From the NCBI GenBank assembly GCA_946482515.1, contig CAMLRS010000011.1:55908-119907 (forward strand): a stretch of 64,000 bases of DNA, read 5' to 3'. Shown here in pieces: positions 53,047 through 63,079 of the stretch. Origin of the DNA: an uncultured Flavobacteriales bacterium. GTDB lineage: Bacteria; Bacteroidota; Bacteroidia; Flavobacteriales; Crocinitomicaceae. How positions within the stretch are numbered: position 1 is the first letter of the stretch; every line of letters starts with the position of its first letter. Position numbers and translations under genes: made by a program. Below the pieces are notes generated by a model, which worked only from the letters and a program-made list of their open reading frames with translations, searched no databases and was not told the DNA's origin.

Positions 53047-54156
53047 TTAACGGTGTTTTTTCTTCGTTTTTCCACCGGTAATGATTGATTCTCCGGGTTT
53101 CGGCTCTTTCTTATGACGCTTCTTCTGGTTGTATTTATCCAGTGCCGTCGTACCGCCTTCGTTTTTGCCTTTTGGATCGGTTTTCGTTTCACTTCCGCCT
53201 TCCGTTGTCACAGCCACGTGTACTTCCTTACCGCCCGGAGCTCCTTCGCTGGTAGGGTCTTCCCAGGTGTTTTTCACTTCTTCCTCTTCCAGCTCGCCGG
53301 TTTTTGGATCAAGGTGGTGCATTTTCACCGTTTCGCTGTCTTTGTTCAGCCCGATCACATCTTCAACCAACACCCATTTCGTGCCCTGGAATTCGAGGGC
53401 ATCGTACGACATATCCGGAACGTAATACTCGTAAAAGCCTTCCAGATTCGGGCTTTCGGGTGATAAATGGTCGAACAGGATGCGTTGCTGATCGTCTTCC
53501 CAACGAAGCGACATCACGGCCTTTTCAGAATGCTCGAAATACACACGTTTACGTGTCGTGCTACCTATTTTGAACATTGCAGCGCCGAATTTGACACCGT
53601 TTCCGCTAAAGCTCAGCACATCGACCAGCTTCATGCTGCTCATCGCTGTGTGACCGTCCCAGCCCAGCAGGGTGTAATACGTTTTGTTGCTTTTCTCGAC
53701 CGGAATAATCTTGTAATACAGCGCACCGTACCAGTTTTCGCCGGTAAGCACCTCGTCGGTCTTGTATTCCAGCATATACGAATTGTCCGTCAGCTCGAAA
53801 ACTTCGTGTTCTTTGTTCGGATTTTCCTTGTGCAGGATAAAACCACCGTAAACCTGCGATTGATCGGTTTGTTCAACGTTCCAGGTGATCACGCGGACTT
53901 TATTATCCGGGCTGTTGATCACACCCAGTGTTTTCAATTGGGAAAACGGGTAAGCAAAGGCTTCGGGATCGAGCAAAGCGATTTTCAGGGCAGAACGAAA
54001 CAATTCATTGCGCTCCGTTTTGAGCTCATCGGAAGTCGATGCACGCAGGGAATCCAGCAGCACGACAAGATCGGCCTCACGTTCCTGCAAAGAGGTTTGT
54101 GCAAGGGAAACACTTGCTGAAAGCAAAAAGAGGATACCGGTAATGACGAGCTTCAT
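53047..54156 (-). CDS. Unknown exported protein with charged tail
   Basis: A 369-residue protein with signal peptide MKLVITGILFLLSASVSLAQ. Residues about 22-290 form a compact domain that alternates helices and strands (SYMLEYKTDEVLTGENWYGALYYKI, YYTLLGWDGHTAMSSMKLVDVLSF, WVLVEDVIGLNK). The last 80 residues are disordered and rich in Glu, Gly and Lys, ending KTKKKHR. I recall similar Bacteroidota hypothetical proteins but no named function. It lies 52 bases after the ferredoxin gene on the same strand and may be co-transcribed. Confidence 0.65.
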   Translation of the reverse strand: MKLVITGILFLLSASVSLAQTSLQEREADLVVLLDSLRASTSDELKTERNELFRSALKIALLDPEAFAYPFSQLKTLGVINSPDNKVRVITWNVEQTDQSQVYGGFILHKENPNKEHEVFELTDNSYMLEYKTDEVLTGENWYGALYYKIIPVEKSNKTYYTLLGWDGHTAMSSMKLVDVLSFSGNGVKFGAAMFKIGSTTRKRVYFEHSEKAVMSLRWEDDQQRILFDHLSPESPNLEGFYEYYVPDMSYDALEFQGTKWVLVEDVIGLNKDSETVKMHHLDPKTGELEEEEVKNTWEDPTSEGAPGGKEVHVAVTTEGGSETKTDPKGKNEGGTTALDKYNQKKRHKKEPKPGESIITGGKTKKKHR

Positions 54157-54208
54157 GCGCTTACAACGGTTTTAAGGAGATTCGTTACAAGAAACGAACC
54201 AGAGTAAA

Positions 54209-54580
<372 letters not shown>

Positions 54581-54583
54581 TTA

Positions 54584-54591
54584 CAAATATA
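54584..54591 (-). promoter_or_regulatory. -7 promoter element for the ferredoxin gene
   Basis: The minus strand reads TATATTTG, a perfect match, in the 211-base gap between the divergent ferredoxin and acyl-CoA reductase genes. Confidence 0.58.
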
Positions 54592-54767
54592 ACATGCTTT
54601 GCGTTAATTACGCGTAGGAGGAGTGTAATGTTTCAGTTTTCGACAGCGAAATTACGATTTAAAATCAATTAAATAGATAGGATTTATAGATTAGTATTTT
54701 GCCCTCCGAAAATGCAACAAATGCTTTTCGAGGTAATTATTCAGAAGAAAGCCTGTAATTTTGCAGC

Positions 54768-55811
54768 GTGGAAAGAGCAATTATTACCGGAATACTGGCC
54801 CGATTGGGCAACCTGTTCACTTTATTGGCTGAAGGACAATCCTGGCCGGGCTTTTCGAGCGGTCTCACGGAAGAAGAATACGATTCTTTACAGCTGCTGA
54901 TTCGCAAGGAACAGATCCACAATCCGTGGTTTACCGAAACATCCATTCGTTTTGCACTGGGCTCGTTGGGAGCAATGCTCGACGAAAAGGCGCTCCATGA
55001 ATGGGCATCTGGATATTCGTATTCCGACCGGCCAAAGCGTGTGGCGATCATCATGGCCGGAAATATTCCACTCGTTGGTTTTCACGATTTCGTGTGTGTG
55101 TTGCTTTCAGGAAATACAGCTGTTTGCAAGCTCAGCTCCGATGATTTGCGATTGCTACCGGCTTTTGTCCAGGTGCTTACGAAATGGGAGCCGGCTATTG
55201 CTGAACGTATCGTGCTGGCGGCCGGACCAATCAAACAACTGGATGCCGTGCTTGCTACCGGTAGTGATAATTCCGCTGGTTATTTCCATGAATACTTTGG
55301 AAAATACCCGCACATCTTCCGCAAAAACAGGACATCGGTCGCTGTGCTCGATGGAACGGAAACACCTGAAGAGCTGCGATTGCTCGGCGATGACCTGTTC
55401 CGGTTCTTTGGATTGGGCTGTCGCAACGTTTCCAAGATCTTCCTGCCCGAATCCTTCGACGGCAATCGCGTGTTTGAAGCCATTGTAGGCTACGGCGAGG
55501 TCATCAATCACCACAAATACGCCAATAATTACGATTACAACCGGACCGTTTACCTGATGAACAGCATTCCGTTCCTCGATAACAACTTCGCGCTGTTCAG
55601 GGAAGACGAAGGTCTGTTTTCACCCTTATCGGTCTTCTTCACACAGCGTTACAAGAAGAAGGAAGAAGTAGCGGATTTCCTTACCCGTCACGCCGATTCC
55701 ATCCAGGCGGTTGTGGGCCACGGCTACCTGCCATTCGGAACAGCTCAGCAGCCCGCCCTCGACGATTACGCCGACGGAGTAGACACCATGGCGTGGCTGG
55801 CTACATTATAG
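54768..55811 (+). CDS. LuxC-family acyl-CoA reductase
   Basis: A 347-residue protein of the LuxC/acyl-CoA reductase family, which reduces acyl-CoA or acyl-thioester to an aldehyde with NADPH. The nucleotide-binding region (PKRVAIIMAGNIPLVGFHDF) and the catalytic Cys218 in RFFGLGCRNVSKIF are present. A GTG start is used. No luciferase, acyltransferase or thioesterase lux gene is near, so bioluminescence is not implied; a role in lipid or wax-like aldehyde metabolism is possible. It is divergent from the ferredoxin gene and is followed by a decayed family B repeat. Confidence 0.88.
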   Translation: MERAIITGILARLGNLFTLLAEGQSWPGFSSGLTEEEYDSLQLLIRKEQIHNPWFTETSIRFALGSLGAMLDEKALHEWASGYSYSDRPKRVAIIMAGNIPLVGFHDFVCVLLSGNTAVCKLSSDDLRLLPAFVQVLTKWEPAIAERIVLAAGPIKQLDAVLATGSDNSAGYFHEYFGKYPHIFRKNRTSVAVLDGTETPEELRLLGDDLFRFFGLGCRNVSKIFLPESFDGNRVFEAIVGYGEVINHHKYANNYDYNRTVYLMNSIPFLDNNFALFREDEGLFSPLSVFFTQRYKKKEEVADFLTRHADSIQAVVGHGYLPFGTAQQPALDDYADGVDTMAWLATL

Positions 55812-55869
55812 TTTTTAAAACCATTTTCATCAGGGACAAACTAGGATTGCATTTTATGCAATCCTTAGT

Positions 55870-55922
55870 GAGAATTCGCAAAAAATAATCCGCCAGTTCA
55901 TCATTCGTGGATTCGTGGGGAA
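55870..55922. repeat. Family B element remnant, copy 4
   Basis: CATTCGTGGATTCGTGGGG (55902-55920) matches the right end of copy 1. The left side keeps only GAATTCGC. Lies between the acyl-CoA reductase and glucosaminidase genes. Confidence 0.5.
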
Positions 55923-56063
55923 AAACAAGACACAGCGCGTCATGTGTTTTGAATCTCAGAATTAGCTTTCTATGGTTATCAACAATTTTCTTGGAGTTAT
56001 TGACATTTTTTGTAACAATTGTTGATAACCTGCGTAATGGAGCACATCAAACAATGTGAAGCC

Positions 56064-57008
56064 ATGCGATTTGCTACCCTTACATGCGGACTTCTGCTGA
56101 CAACGATTGTTTCGGCTGCCGACAAAATGATCTCCCAGGACGAATATGTTTCATCCTGGCAAACCGTTGCCGTTGCACAAATGCAGGCATACAAGATCCC
56201 GGCGAGTATTACGCTTGCCCAGGGCATTCTGGAAAGCGGGAACGGAAATTCAGACCTGGCGCGCAAAGCCAACAATCATTTCGGGATCAAATGCCACGAC
56301 TGGCAGGGCGAGAAAGTGTACATGGACGACGACGCTAAAAACGAGTGTTTCCGCAAATACACTTCAGCCGATGAATCGTACAAAGACCACAGTCTGTTCC
56401 TCACAGGTCGTACGCGCTATGCCAAGCTGTTCACACTCGAAATCACCGATTACAAAGCATGGGCGAAAGGTTTGAAAGAAGCTGGTTATGCCACGAACCC
56501 AAAATATCCGGATCAACTGGTCGAGATCATTGAGCGTTTGAAGCTGCACCGTTTTGACGGCGGCGTAGTCGATAATGTGAACGGCTCAGACATGCTTGCA
56601 GAAGAGATCGACAAGGAAAAAACACCCTCTTCCAATGCTTCAACGGTGGCTGCTTACCAAATGCATACCGTTAAAATGAACAAAAATAAGCTGCGTTATG
56701 TCGTTGCCCGCAAAGGCGACACCTTCTACAAAATCGCGCAGGAATTCCAGATGGGGATGTGGCAGTTGTATAAGTACAACGACTTCGGTCCGAAGAAAGA
56801 CCTGCTGGAAGAAGGTGACATCGTTTACCTGCAGCCAAAGCGCAGAAGATCGAAAATCAAGGGCGATGTTTACACAGCCGAGAAGAATATTACAGTGACT
56901 CAAATATCACAATCACAGGGAATTAAAATTGAATCCCTGATGGAAATGAACAATCTTTCATCTGCGGATGAAATTGTCCGGAAAGGGCAAAAAATCCTTC
57001 TTCGCTAG
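56064..57008 (+). CDS. Glucosaminidase with LysM domains
   Basis: About 314 residues. The signal peptide is MRFATLTCGLLLTTIVSAAD; an ATG nine codons earlier (56037) would give a longer n-region and is possible. Residues about 30-160 are a glucosaminidase-type lytic domain (SITLAQGILESGNGNSDLARKANNHFGIKC with the catalytic-type Glu, then ADESYKDHSLFLTGRTRYAKLF). Two LysM peptidoglycan-binding modules follow: YVVARKGDTFYKIAQEF and NITVTQISQSQGIKIESLMEM. It cuts glycan strands during cell-wall remodelling. A strong terminator follows. Confidence 0.9.
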   Translation: MRFATLTCGLLLTTIVSAADKMISQDEYVSSWQTVAVAQMQAYKIPASITLAQGILESGNGNSDLARKANNHFGIKCHDWQGEKVYMDDDAKNECFRKYTSADESYKDHSLFLTGRTRYAKLFTLEITDYKAWAKGLKEAGYATNPKYPDQLVEIIERLKLHRFDGGVVDNVNGSDMLAEEIDKEKTPSSNASTVAAYQMHTVKMNKNKLRYVVARKGDTFYKIAQEFQMGMWQLYKYNDFGPKKDLLEEGDIVYLQPKRRRSKIKGDVYTAEKNITVTQISQSQGIKIESLMEMNNLSSADEIVRKGQKILLR

Positions 57009-57040
57009 GTAGCACAGAAGTAGAATTGTTGTTGTTTGTG

Positions 57041-57073
57041 AAAAGCCGTTCCGGGTTCGGGATGGCTTTTTTG
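57041..57073 (+). terminator. Terminator after the glucosaminidase gene
   Basis: AAAAGCCGTTCC pairs with GGGATGGCTTTT around a short GGGTTC loop, with more T residues behind. Confidence 0.82.
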
Positions 57074-57216
57074 ATTTCCGGTTTTCCATACAAGCCTTTA
57101 ATTACATAGGAATTCAATAGTATAATCCTTATTCTATCTGTGAACTCTACTATTTGTCCGCTATTTGTCCCGTTAACTTCCGTGTGAAAGAGATTAGGAA
57201 TAAAAGAAAGTTTCGT

Positions 57217-57224
57217 TACATTTG
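57217..57224 (+). promoter_or_regulatory. -7 promoter element for the helical-repeat protein gene
   Basis: TACATTTG, a perfect match, 19 bases before the ATG at 57243. It overlaps the frame's alternative TTG at 57222, ruling that start out. Confidence 0.6.
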
Positions 57225-57242
57225 AATTCAAACTGTGTAATT

Positions 57243-58784
57243 ATGAAACCCTCTAACGAGCTATTCAAGCTGATCAAATCGCTGACCAAGTCTGAAAAGC
57301 GCTTTTTCAAGCTTTCTTCGGCTTTGCAGGCAGGTGATAAGAATTACCTGAAAATTTTCGATTACATAGAAGCGCAGGATCAATACGATGAAAATGCGCT
57401 GAAAGCCACGTTTGCGAATGAAGTGTTCATCAAGCACTTACCTTCCGAAAAGAACCATCTCTACAGGTTGATACTGAAAAGCTTACGTGTGTATTACAGT
57501 GAGCAGTCGGCTTCGAGTATCCTGAAACAGGAGCTCAAGAATGTTGAAGTACTCTATAATAAGGCGCTTTACCGTGAATGCGAGAAATTCGTGCAGCGGG
57601 CCAAAGTCATTGCACGCGAAAACGAAGAGTTTTATTACTGGTATGAGCTGATCCACTGGGAGAAGCGTTTGCTCGAGTCTGCCTATGAAGAAGGGGAGTT
57701 CACCCGCGATCTCGATGAGCTGGTGGCCGAAGAAGAAGATGTGATCGCCAAATTGCGCAACCTCGCTGAGTACCAGGTGATTTATTCCAAAATCAACCTG
57801 ATTTTTCGGAGTGGAGGCTTTACCCGTAATGAGCAGGAGCGCAAGATCGTGGAAGATATTGCCGATTACCACCTGATCAAAGGAAAGAACACGGCACTTT
57901 CTACCCGCGCTTCTTCGATGTGCTATTACATCAAAGGATTGTGTGCGGCTACGCAGCGGAATTACGAAGAAAGCTTCCAGTTCTTTAACCGTACGCGCGA
58001 TATTCTCGATAACAACCCGAAAATCAAGGAAGACCTGAGTCAGCGCTATGTGGCCACGCTGAGCCACTTGCTGCGCTGCCATATCGACAACCGTCAGTTT
58101 GATGAAAGCGAGCGCATGATCCAGGAGCTGCGTGCATTGGAAGGAAAGAAAGGATTCAATTCCACCGATATTTCCCTGCGTATTTTCACGATTTCATACA
58201 ACCTGGAATTCTCGTTGCGTCATGCTATCGGTGATTTCCGCAAGGCCGAGTCATTGATTCCGACCATCGAACAGAACGAAGCCGAGCTGGGCGATAAGAT
58301 TTCGAAGGAACAAACCGTTTTATTCCAGTACAATAAAGCGTACACTTATTTCGGAAACGGCGATTACAAAAAAGCATTGTCGACGCTCAACAGCGTACTG
58401 AACGATAACGAGCAGAAGCTGCGCCAGGATATTTACAGCTTTGCGCGCATTTTCAACCTGATCATTCATTTCGAGCTGGAGAATTACGAATTCCTGGAAT
58501 ATGTGATCAAATCCACGAATCGCTACTTGTCAAAGCACGACCGCGATTACGAGATTGAAAACGCCGTGATCCGTCACATCCGCAAGCTGTCGAAATCATC
58601 GGGTAGCGCCCAGCGACTGGAGATCCTTGAAAAGATGAAAACAGAGATCGATGCGTTGATGAAAGACCAGCAGGAACGCATCATCCTGGAATATTTCCAC
58701 TTACCGGCCTGGATCGACAGCAAAATTCAGCGCATCGACTTCCCGGAATCCATCCGACAGTACGTAAAGCAGGACGCAATATAA
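57243..58784 (+). CDS. Cytoplasmic helical-repeat protein of unknown function
   Basis: A 513-residue all-helical protein without signal or membrane segments. The N terminus (MKPSNELFKLIKSLTKSEKRFFK) is typical of a Bacteroidota family I remember only as hypothetical. The middle and C-terminal parts look like degenerate TPR helices (FQFFNRTRDILDNN, QYNKAYTYFGNGDYKKALSTLNSVL), so it is probably a protein-protein interaction scaffold. The start at 57243 follows from the promoter at 57217-57224. It is convergent with the FadL-like gene, with a family A repeat between them. Confidence 0.78.
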   Translation: MKPSNELFKLIKSLTKSEKRFFKLSSALQAGDKNYLKIFDYIEAQDQYDENALKATFANEVFIKHLPSEKNHLYRLILKSLRVYYSEQSASSILKQELKNVEVLYNKALYRECEKFVQRAKVIARENEEFYYWYELIHWEKRLLESAYEEGEFTRDLDELVAEEEDVIAKLRNLAEYQVIYSKINLIFRSGGFTRNEQERKIVEDIADYHLIKGKNTALSTRASSMCYYIKGLCAATQRNYEESFQFFNRTRDILDNNPKIKEDLSQRYVATLSHLLRCHIDNRQFDESERMIQELRALEGKKGFNSTDISLRIFTISYNLEFSLRHAIGDFRKAESLIPTIEQNEAELGDKISKEQTVLFQYNKAYTYFGNGDYKKALSTLNSVLNDNEQKLRQDIYSFARIFNLIIHFELENYEFLEYVIKSTNRYLSKHDRDYEIENAVIRHIRKLSKSSGSAQRLEILEKMKTEIDALMKDQQERIILEYFHLPAWIDSKIQRIDFPESIRQYVKQDAI

Positions 58785-58792
58785 CTTTTGTG

Positions 58793-58870
58793 TAGTCCCG
58801 ATGCAATCGGGATGCTTTCAACTACGCTAGTACGTCAATCCGCCGTGGCGGATGCCTTTTTGTGGTGAAA
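58793..58870. repeat. Family A dispersed palindromic element, copy 3
   Basis: It reads CTTTTGTGTAGT, then the palindrome TCCCGATgcaATCGGGA (58796-58812), GCTTTCAACTACGCTAGTAC, a second palindrome ATCCGCCGTGGCGGAT (58838-58853) and GCCTTTTTGTGGTGAAA. It occupies the gap between two convergent genes. Confidence 0.75.
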
Positions 58871-58891
58871 TCCCGGCAATGCATCATGTTC

Positions 58892-60355
58892 TTAGAACTT
58901 CACCTGCGCATTCACAACGATGTAGAGCGTATTGCTGTTGATATTCGCCGAGCTTCCCGGGAAAGCCACGTAATTGCGCGTTTGTGTCAATGTTTTTACC
59001 GCTGCGTCTATCGTCCAGTTGTTGAAACGGGCACCTAAACCTCCGGAATAGCTCATATCGGGTTTACTGTCGACATCGATCAGGTTTTTATCGCCTTTCG
59101 GGAAGATGCCCACGCCGGCACGGATAAAGTAGTTGGTAAACAATACCAATTCGCCGCCAATACGTGTGTTGAACACTTCCTTAAATCGTTCATCGGCTGC
59201 CTGGTTTTCCAGTTGATAGTCATAAGGAGCGTAGGCATCGTCTTTGGTGCTTTTGAAATGCGCCCACTTGTAATCGAGGTATTCCACATCTACGTTGATA
59301 CAGCCCATTGTACCGAATACATAAGCAAATGAACCGACGAATCGGGCAGGAGTCCGCATACGGTATTTATAATTGGCCGATGGAACCAGCTCGGCCGGCA
59401 CTTCCAGCGTTCCAACATCGTGGGTGGCGGTCATGTTGGCATCCCAGTTATCGGTCAGCTCGAAAAACGTCGGTGTGTGTACAGCAAGTCCCAGTCGAAG
59501 TGCTTCTACAGGCAGATAAATCACCCCAACTTTCAGGTTGGTTCCCGAACCGCTTGTTTTCAGATTATACTTATAATCGAAGCTGCGCAGGCTCACGCCA
59601 ACGGTATCGATCAATTCTTCGTGGTGAAGGGTGTTCTCAACGTACCGCAAAAACTGGAAGCCGAGGTTTGCCCCGATATACAGCTTATTCAGATAATTGG
59701 CGCTGTAGGAAAGGTGAAGCTCACCGATTCCGCCACGGGTTGTGACAGTACGTGTATGCAGCATGTCGCCGGCGGTCAGTCGTGGAGCATACGTCTGGCT
59801 TCCGTCATCGTAATCGATCGCATAGGTTTCATATGCCAGCGAAGTGGAGAAGGGGAAGTAAGTCGCCAGATCTGCCGGTGCAACGCCTTCTGCCTGTGTA
59901 CAAAAGCCGTCGAGCAGTGATTCGAATTGCTGGCCGGTATATTTGAATTCGTTCCCGAAATTGGCCACGCTGTTATAGCCGAATCCCAGCTGCTGGTATA
60001 AGAAACCGCCGCGGCTGTTGGAAAGATCGGATGTCAATACCAGTCCAACGGCTGCAAGGCGCATTTTGTAGTCGTTTTGACGGGTATCTTGTCCCTGGAA
60101 TGTCGTGTTGTTGGACAAGCTCAGGGAGCTGAGTCCGAATGTGAACTGACTGGAAGAATACCGGGCGAAACCGGCAGGATTGATGCGGGCTGAGCCGATC
60201 TCAGCACCCAAAGCTCCAAAGGCGCCGCCCATTCCTTCGAAACGGGCTGTTCCTTCATTAAAGGTGTTGGAAAAACGGTACAGGTCCACTTCGGTTTGTG
60301 CCCACACAGAAAGTGAACAACCCGTGAACAATAGGGAGGCAAAAAGGGATCTCAT
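58892..60355 (-). CDS. OmpP1/FadL-family outer membrane protein
   Basis: A 487-residue outer-membrane barrel with signal peptide ending SVWAQ. The N-terminal hatch region NEGTARFEGMGGAFGALGAEIGSARINPAGFARYSSS matches the NPAG motif of FadL-type channels, which take up hydrophobic molecules such as fatty acids or aromatic compounds. Many amphipathic strands follow, and the last residue is Phe (VNAQVKF), as expected for BAM-dependent barrels. It starts 3 bases after the Tyr/Gly-rich lipoprotein gene; the pair is an operon. Confidence 0.9.
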   Translation of the reverse strand: MRSLFASLLFTGCSLSVWAQTEVDLYRFSNTFNEGTARFEGMGGAFGALGAEIGSARINPAGFARYSSSQFTFGLSSLSLSNNTTFQGQDTRQNDYKMRLAAVGLVLTSDLSNSRGGFLYQQLGFGYNSVANFGNEFKYTGQQFESLLDGFCTQAEGVAPADLATYFPFSTSLAYETYAIDYDDGSQTYAPRLTAGDMLHTRTVTTRGGIGELHLSYSANYLNKLYIGANLGFQFLRYVENTLHHEELIDTVGVSLRSFDYKYNLKTSGSGTNLKVGVIYLPVEALRLGLAVHTPTFFELTDNWDANMTATHDVGTLEVPAELVPSANYKYRMRTPARFVGSFAYVFGTMGCINVDVEYLDYKWAHFKSTKDDAYAPYDYQLENQAADERFKEVFNTRIGGELVLFTNYFIRAGVGIFPKGDKNLIDVDSKPDMSYSGGLGARFNNWTIDAAVKTLTQTRNYVAFPGSSANINSNTLYIVVNAQVKF

Positions 60356-60358
60356 AGA

Positions 60359-61411
60359 TTATGGTCGACCGGGTTTGCTAACAGAACCACCACCTGAAGA
60401 GCCCGAAGAACGGGAGCTTCCGCCTGAAGAGCCGGAGCCACCGGAATTACCCGATGAGCGCGATGGTGTAATGGTTGCTGGTGTCCGTGAATTGGAATTA
60501 CCGTTCGAAACGCCTGATCTGCCCGGAGAAACTGTTCTTCCCGGTGTGGAAGGCGCTGATTCGCGACGATTGACCGTAGGACGAACAGGTGCCGGATTGG
60601 TTCTTCCTGTATTCGGTGTAACCGTTGTACCACTGGATCGTGAAACAGGGGCATTGGTTACGCGTCCCTGGGTATGACCAACAGTTGTGGTGGTAGAAAC
60701 CGGTCGTGCTGTTACAGGACGTTCCGCTGCTGCTGTTCGTCCCGGACGTGTTCCCTGAGTACTACCTGCGTTGCCAACCTGGCCGGAGCGTAATGCAGCG
60801 CCCGAACGTGAGCTTACACCACCCATTCCGGATATAGCACCGCGCGGACCGCTGAGATGCAATCCCGGTGACTGGTGAACGACTCCGCCACCACCACCGT
60901 AATAGGGATAACCGCCATAATAAGGATAACCGCCATAATAAGGATAACCGTAGCCATAACCACCGTAAGGATTATAATAAGGGTGATAAGGATTGTAATA
61001 ACCGTACGGATCGTAATAGCCGTAATAACCATAAGGATTGTAGAACGGATCATAGAATCCCCAAGGATTGTTGAAACCACCGTAATAAGGATTGCCCCAG
61101 CCCATGTAGAAGCTGTTGCCCCAACCCGGACGGTTACCGAATGTCTGCGCATAACCAAAAGAAGGATCCATCATGCCCCACATCATCTGCTGACGGTAGA
61201 AATCGTTGTAATAGCGATTCTGACGGTTCTGCATCTGTCGGTTGTGAACAAACGTGTTGTAATCTGTTTCATCGGAGATATCCGTATCAACAGGCAATTC
61301 AGCCACCTTCATAACGTACACATCATCATCGACGAAATTCTGACTGGTCATACACCCGGTGAGTACCGTGCTTCCGATCAATCCTGCTGCTATAAGATGT
61401 TTAAAGGCCAT
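60359..61411 (-). CDS. Tyr/Gly/Pro-rich lipoprotein with YPYYGG repeats
   Basis: A 350-residue predicted lipoprotein (lipobox LTGC, Cys20). A short region (residues 25-75) is conserved-looking. Residues about 85-175 are almost entirely Tyr, Gly, Pro, Asn and Phe, with tandem GGYPYYGG units. The remaining 170 residues are a Ser/Gly/Arg/Pro tail with SGNSGGSGSSGGSS-type runs. The composition resembles adhesive or self-assembling surface proteins, but no function is established. It begins a two-gene operon with the FadL-like protein, suggesting the two act together at the outer membrane. The -7-like TATCTTTA lies upstream. Confidence 0.8.
   Translation of the reverse strand: MAFKHLIAAGLIGSTVLTGCMTSQNFVDDDVYVMKVAELPVDTDISDETDYNTFVHNRQMQNRQNRYYNDFYRQQMMWGMMDPSFGYAQTFGNRPGWGNSFYMGWGNPYYGGFNNPWGFYDPFYNPYGYYGYYDPYGYYNPYHPYYNPYGGYGYGYPYYGGYPYYGGYPYYGGGGGVVHQSPGLHLSGPRGAISGMGGVSSRSGAALRSGQVGNAGSTQGTRPGRTAAAERPVTARPVSTTTTVGHTQGRVTNAPVSRSSGTTVTPNTGRTNPAPVRPTVNRRESAPSTPGRTVSPGRSGVSNGNSNSRTPATITPSRSSGNSGGSGSSGGSSRSSGSSGGGSVSKPGRP
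60904..60957. repeat. 18-bp tandem repeat inside the Tyr/Gly-rich lipoprotein gene
   Basis: GGATAACCGCCATAATAA recurs nearly three times. On the minus strand each unit encodes YYGGYP, so length changes keep the reading frame. Confidence 0.7.
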
Positions 61412-61489
61412 GACTGAAAATTTACAACTTAAAGATAGGGGAAATTTCTAACTTTACCCTGAATTTTACGGTAAATTAACTAGCAAAAA

Positions 61490-62968
61490 ATGGGCCAAAA
61501 ATACGCGACAAGGGAGGAGGATTACTCCAGATGGTACAATGAATTAATAGCCAGGGCAGATCTCGCTGAAAACTCCGGTGTACGGGGTTGTATGGTGATC
61601 AAACCCTACGGTTATGCCATTTGGGAAAAGATCCAGGCACAACTGGATAAGATGTTCAAGGAAACCGGACATCAGAACGCTTATTTCCCGCTGTTCGTGC
61701 CCAAAAGCCTGTTTGAGGCGGAAGAAAAGAACGCCGAAGGTTTTGCCAAAGAATGTGCGGTTGTAACGCATTATCGTCTGAAAACCGATCCGAACGACAA
61801 AACGAAGCTGATCGTAGATCCGGATGCGAAGCTTGAAGAAGAGCTCATCGTTCGTCCGACTAGTGAAGCCATTATCTGGAATACGTACAAAGGCTGGATT
61901 CAGTCGTACCGTGATTTGCCTATCCTGATTAACCAGTGGGCGAATGTGGTGCGCTGGGAAATGCGTACGCGCTTGTTCCTCCGTACAGCCGAATTCCTCT
62001 GGCAGGAAGGCCATACGGCGCATGCTACAAAAGATGAAGCTGTTGCCGAAGCAGAGCAAATGCTCGATGTATACACGACGTTTGCCAACGAGTTCATGGC
62101 CATGCCAGTGATTCGCGGCCGCAAATCCGAAAGTGAGCGCTTTGCAGGTGCCGACGATACGTATTGCATCGAAGCGATGATGCAGGATGGAAAAGCACTG
62201 CAGGCGGGAACGTCACACTTCCTGGGGCAGAATTTTGCCAAGGCGTTCGATGTTAAATTCACCGATGCTGAAGGCAAGCAGGAACACGTTTGGGCGACAT
62301 CGTGGGGTGTTTCCACCCGTTTGATGGGCGCGCTGATCATGACGCATTCCGATGACGAAGGATTGGTATTGCCACCAAAACTGGCACCTATCCAGGTGGT
62401 GATCGTTCCGATCCACCGCACGGACGAAGAATTGACAGCGATCAACAGCGCTGCGAATCAGATCATGGCAGAGCTGAAAGCCATGGGTATTTCGGTGAAA
62501 TACGACAACGACGAACAACGTCGTCCGGGATGGAAATTCGCCGAATACGAAGCGAAAGGTGTTCCGGTTCGCCTGGCGATCGGGCCACGCGACCTGGCCA
62601 ATGGCGTTGCTGAAGTGGCGCGTCGTGATACACGTGAGAAATCCTCGATGACCATTGCCGGAATCGGTATCCAGATCCAGGCGTTGCTGGAAGAAATTCA
62701 GACCAACCTGTACCAGCGTGCAGCAACTTACCGCGACGAGCGCATGAGCACCGTAGATTCCTACGAAGAGTTCAAAACGCGCCTGGAAAGCGAAGGTGGT
62801 TTCTTTCTGGCACATTGGGACGGAACAGCTGAAACAGAAGAGAAAATCAAGCAGGAAACGCAGGCAACGATCCGTTGCATTCCTTTGGACATTCCTTCGG
62901 AGGCAGGTGTGTGTATGGTAACGGGCAAACCGTCTGCCTCACGCGTGGTGTTTGCCAAGGCCTATTGA
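61490..62968 (+). CDS. proS: Prolyl-tRNA synthetase, archaeal/eukaryotic type
   Basis: A 492-residue class II synthetase charging tRNA-Pro. It lacks the editing (INS) domain of the bacterial type. Class II motif 2 is [26 protein letters not shown] and motif 3 lies in the [31 protein letters not shown] stretch. The anticodon-binding domain and the C-terminal zinc-type domain, ending [10 protein letters not shown], follow. This short form is normal in Bacteroidota. TAACTTTA near 61448 is one base from the -7 consensus. A family C repeat follows the gene. Confidence 0.96.
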   Translation: MGQKYATREEDYSRWYNELIARADLAENSGVRGCMVIKPYGYAIWEKIQAQLDKMFKETGHQNAYFPLFVPKSLFEAEEKNAEGFAKECAVVTHYRLKTDPNDKTKLIVDPDAKLEEELIVRPTSEAIIWNTYKGWIQSYRDLPILINQWANVVRWEMRTRLFLRTAEFLWQEGHTAHATKDEAVAEAEQMLDVYTTFANEFMAMPVIRGRKSESERFAGADDTYCIEAMMQDGKALQAGTSHFLGQNFAKAFDVKFTDAEGKQEHVWATSWGVSTRLMGALIMTHSDDEGLVLPPKLAPIQVVIVPIHRTDEELTAINSAANQIMAELKAMGISVKYDNDEQRRPGWKFAEYEAKGVPVRLAIGPRDLANGVAEVARRDTREKSSMTIAGIGIQIQALLEEIQTNLYQRAATYRDERMSTVDSYEEFKTRLESEGGFFLAHWDGTAETEEKIKQETQATIRCIPLDIPSEAGVCMVTGKPSASRVVFAKAY

Positions 62969-62974
62969 TTTTAT

Positions 62975-63061
62975 AAATGATGAATTATCAGGTATGAATT
63001 ATTAAGAGGTAGTTGATTTCGTTTGCCTCTTAATAATTCATAATTAACTATTGATAATTCT
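62975..63061. repeat. Family C AT-rich palindromic element, copy 4
   Basis: AATTATTAAGAGG and CCTCTTAATAATT form a perfect 13-bp stem around a 16-base loop, flanked by further inverted ATGAATTAT / ATAATTCAT tracts. Lies between proS and the next gene. Confidence 0.7.
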
Positions 63062-63079
63062 AAAAACAACCTACTTTGT

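Noticed and set aside
54768..55811. Part of a bioluminescence operon
   Set aside because: Only the LuxC-type reductase is present. LuxA, LuxB, LuxD and LuxE are absent nearby, and the family is common in non-luminous Bacteroidota.
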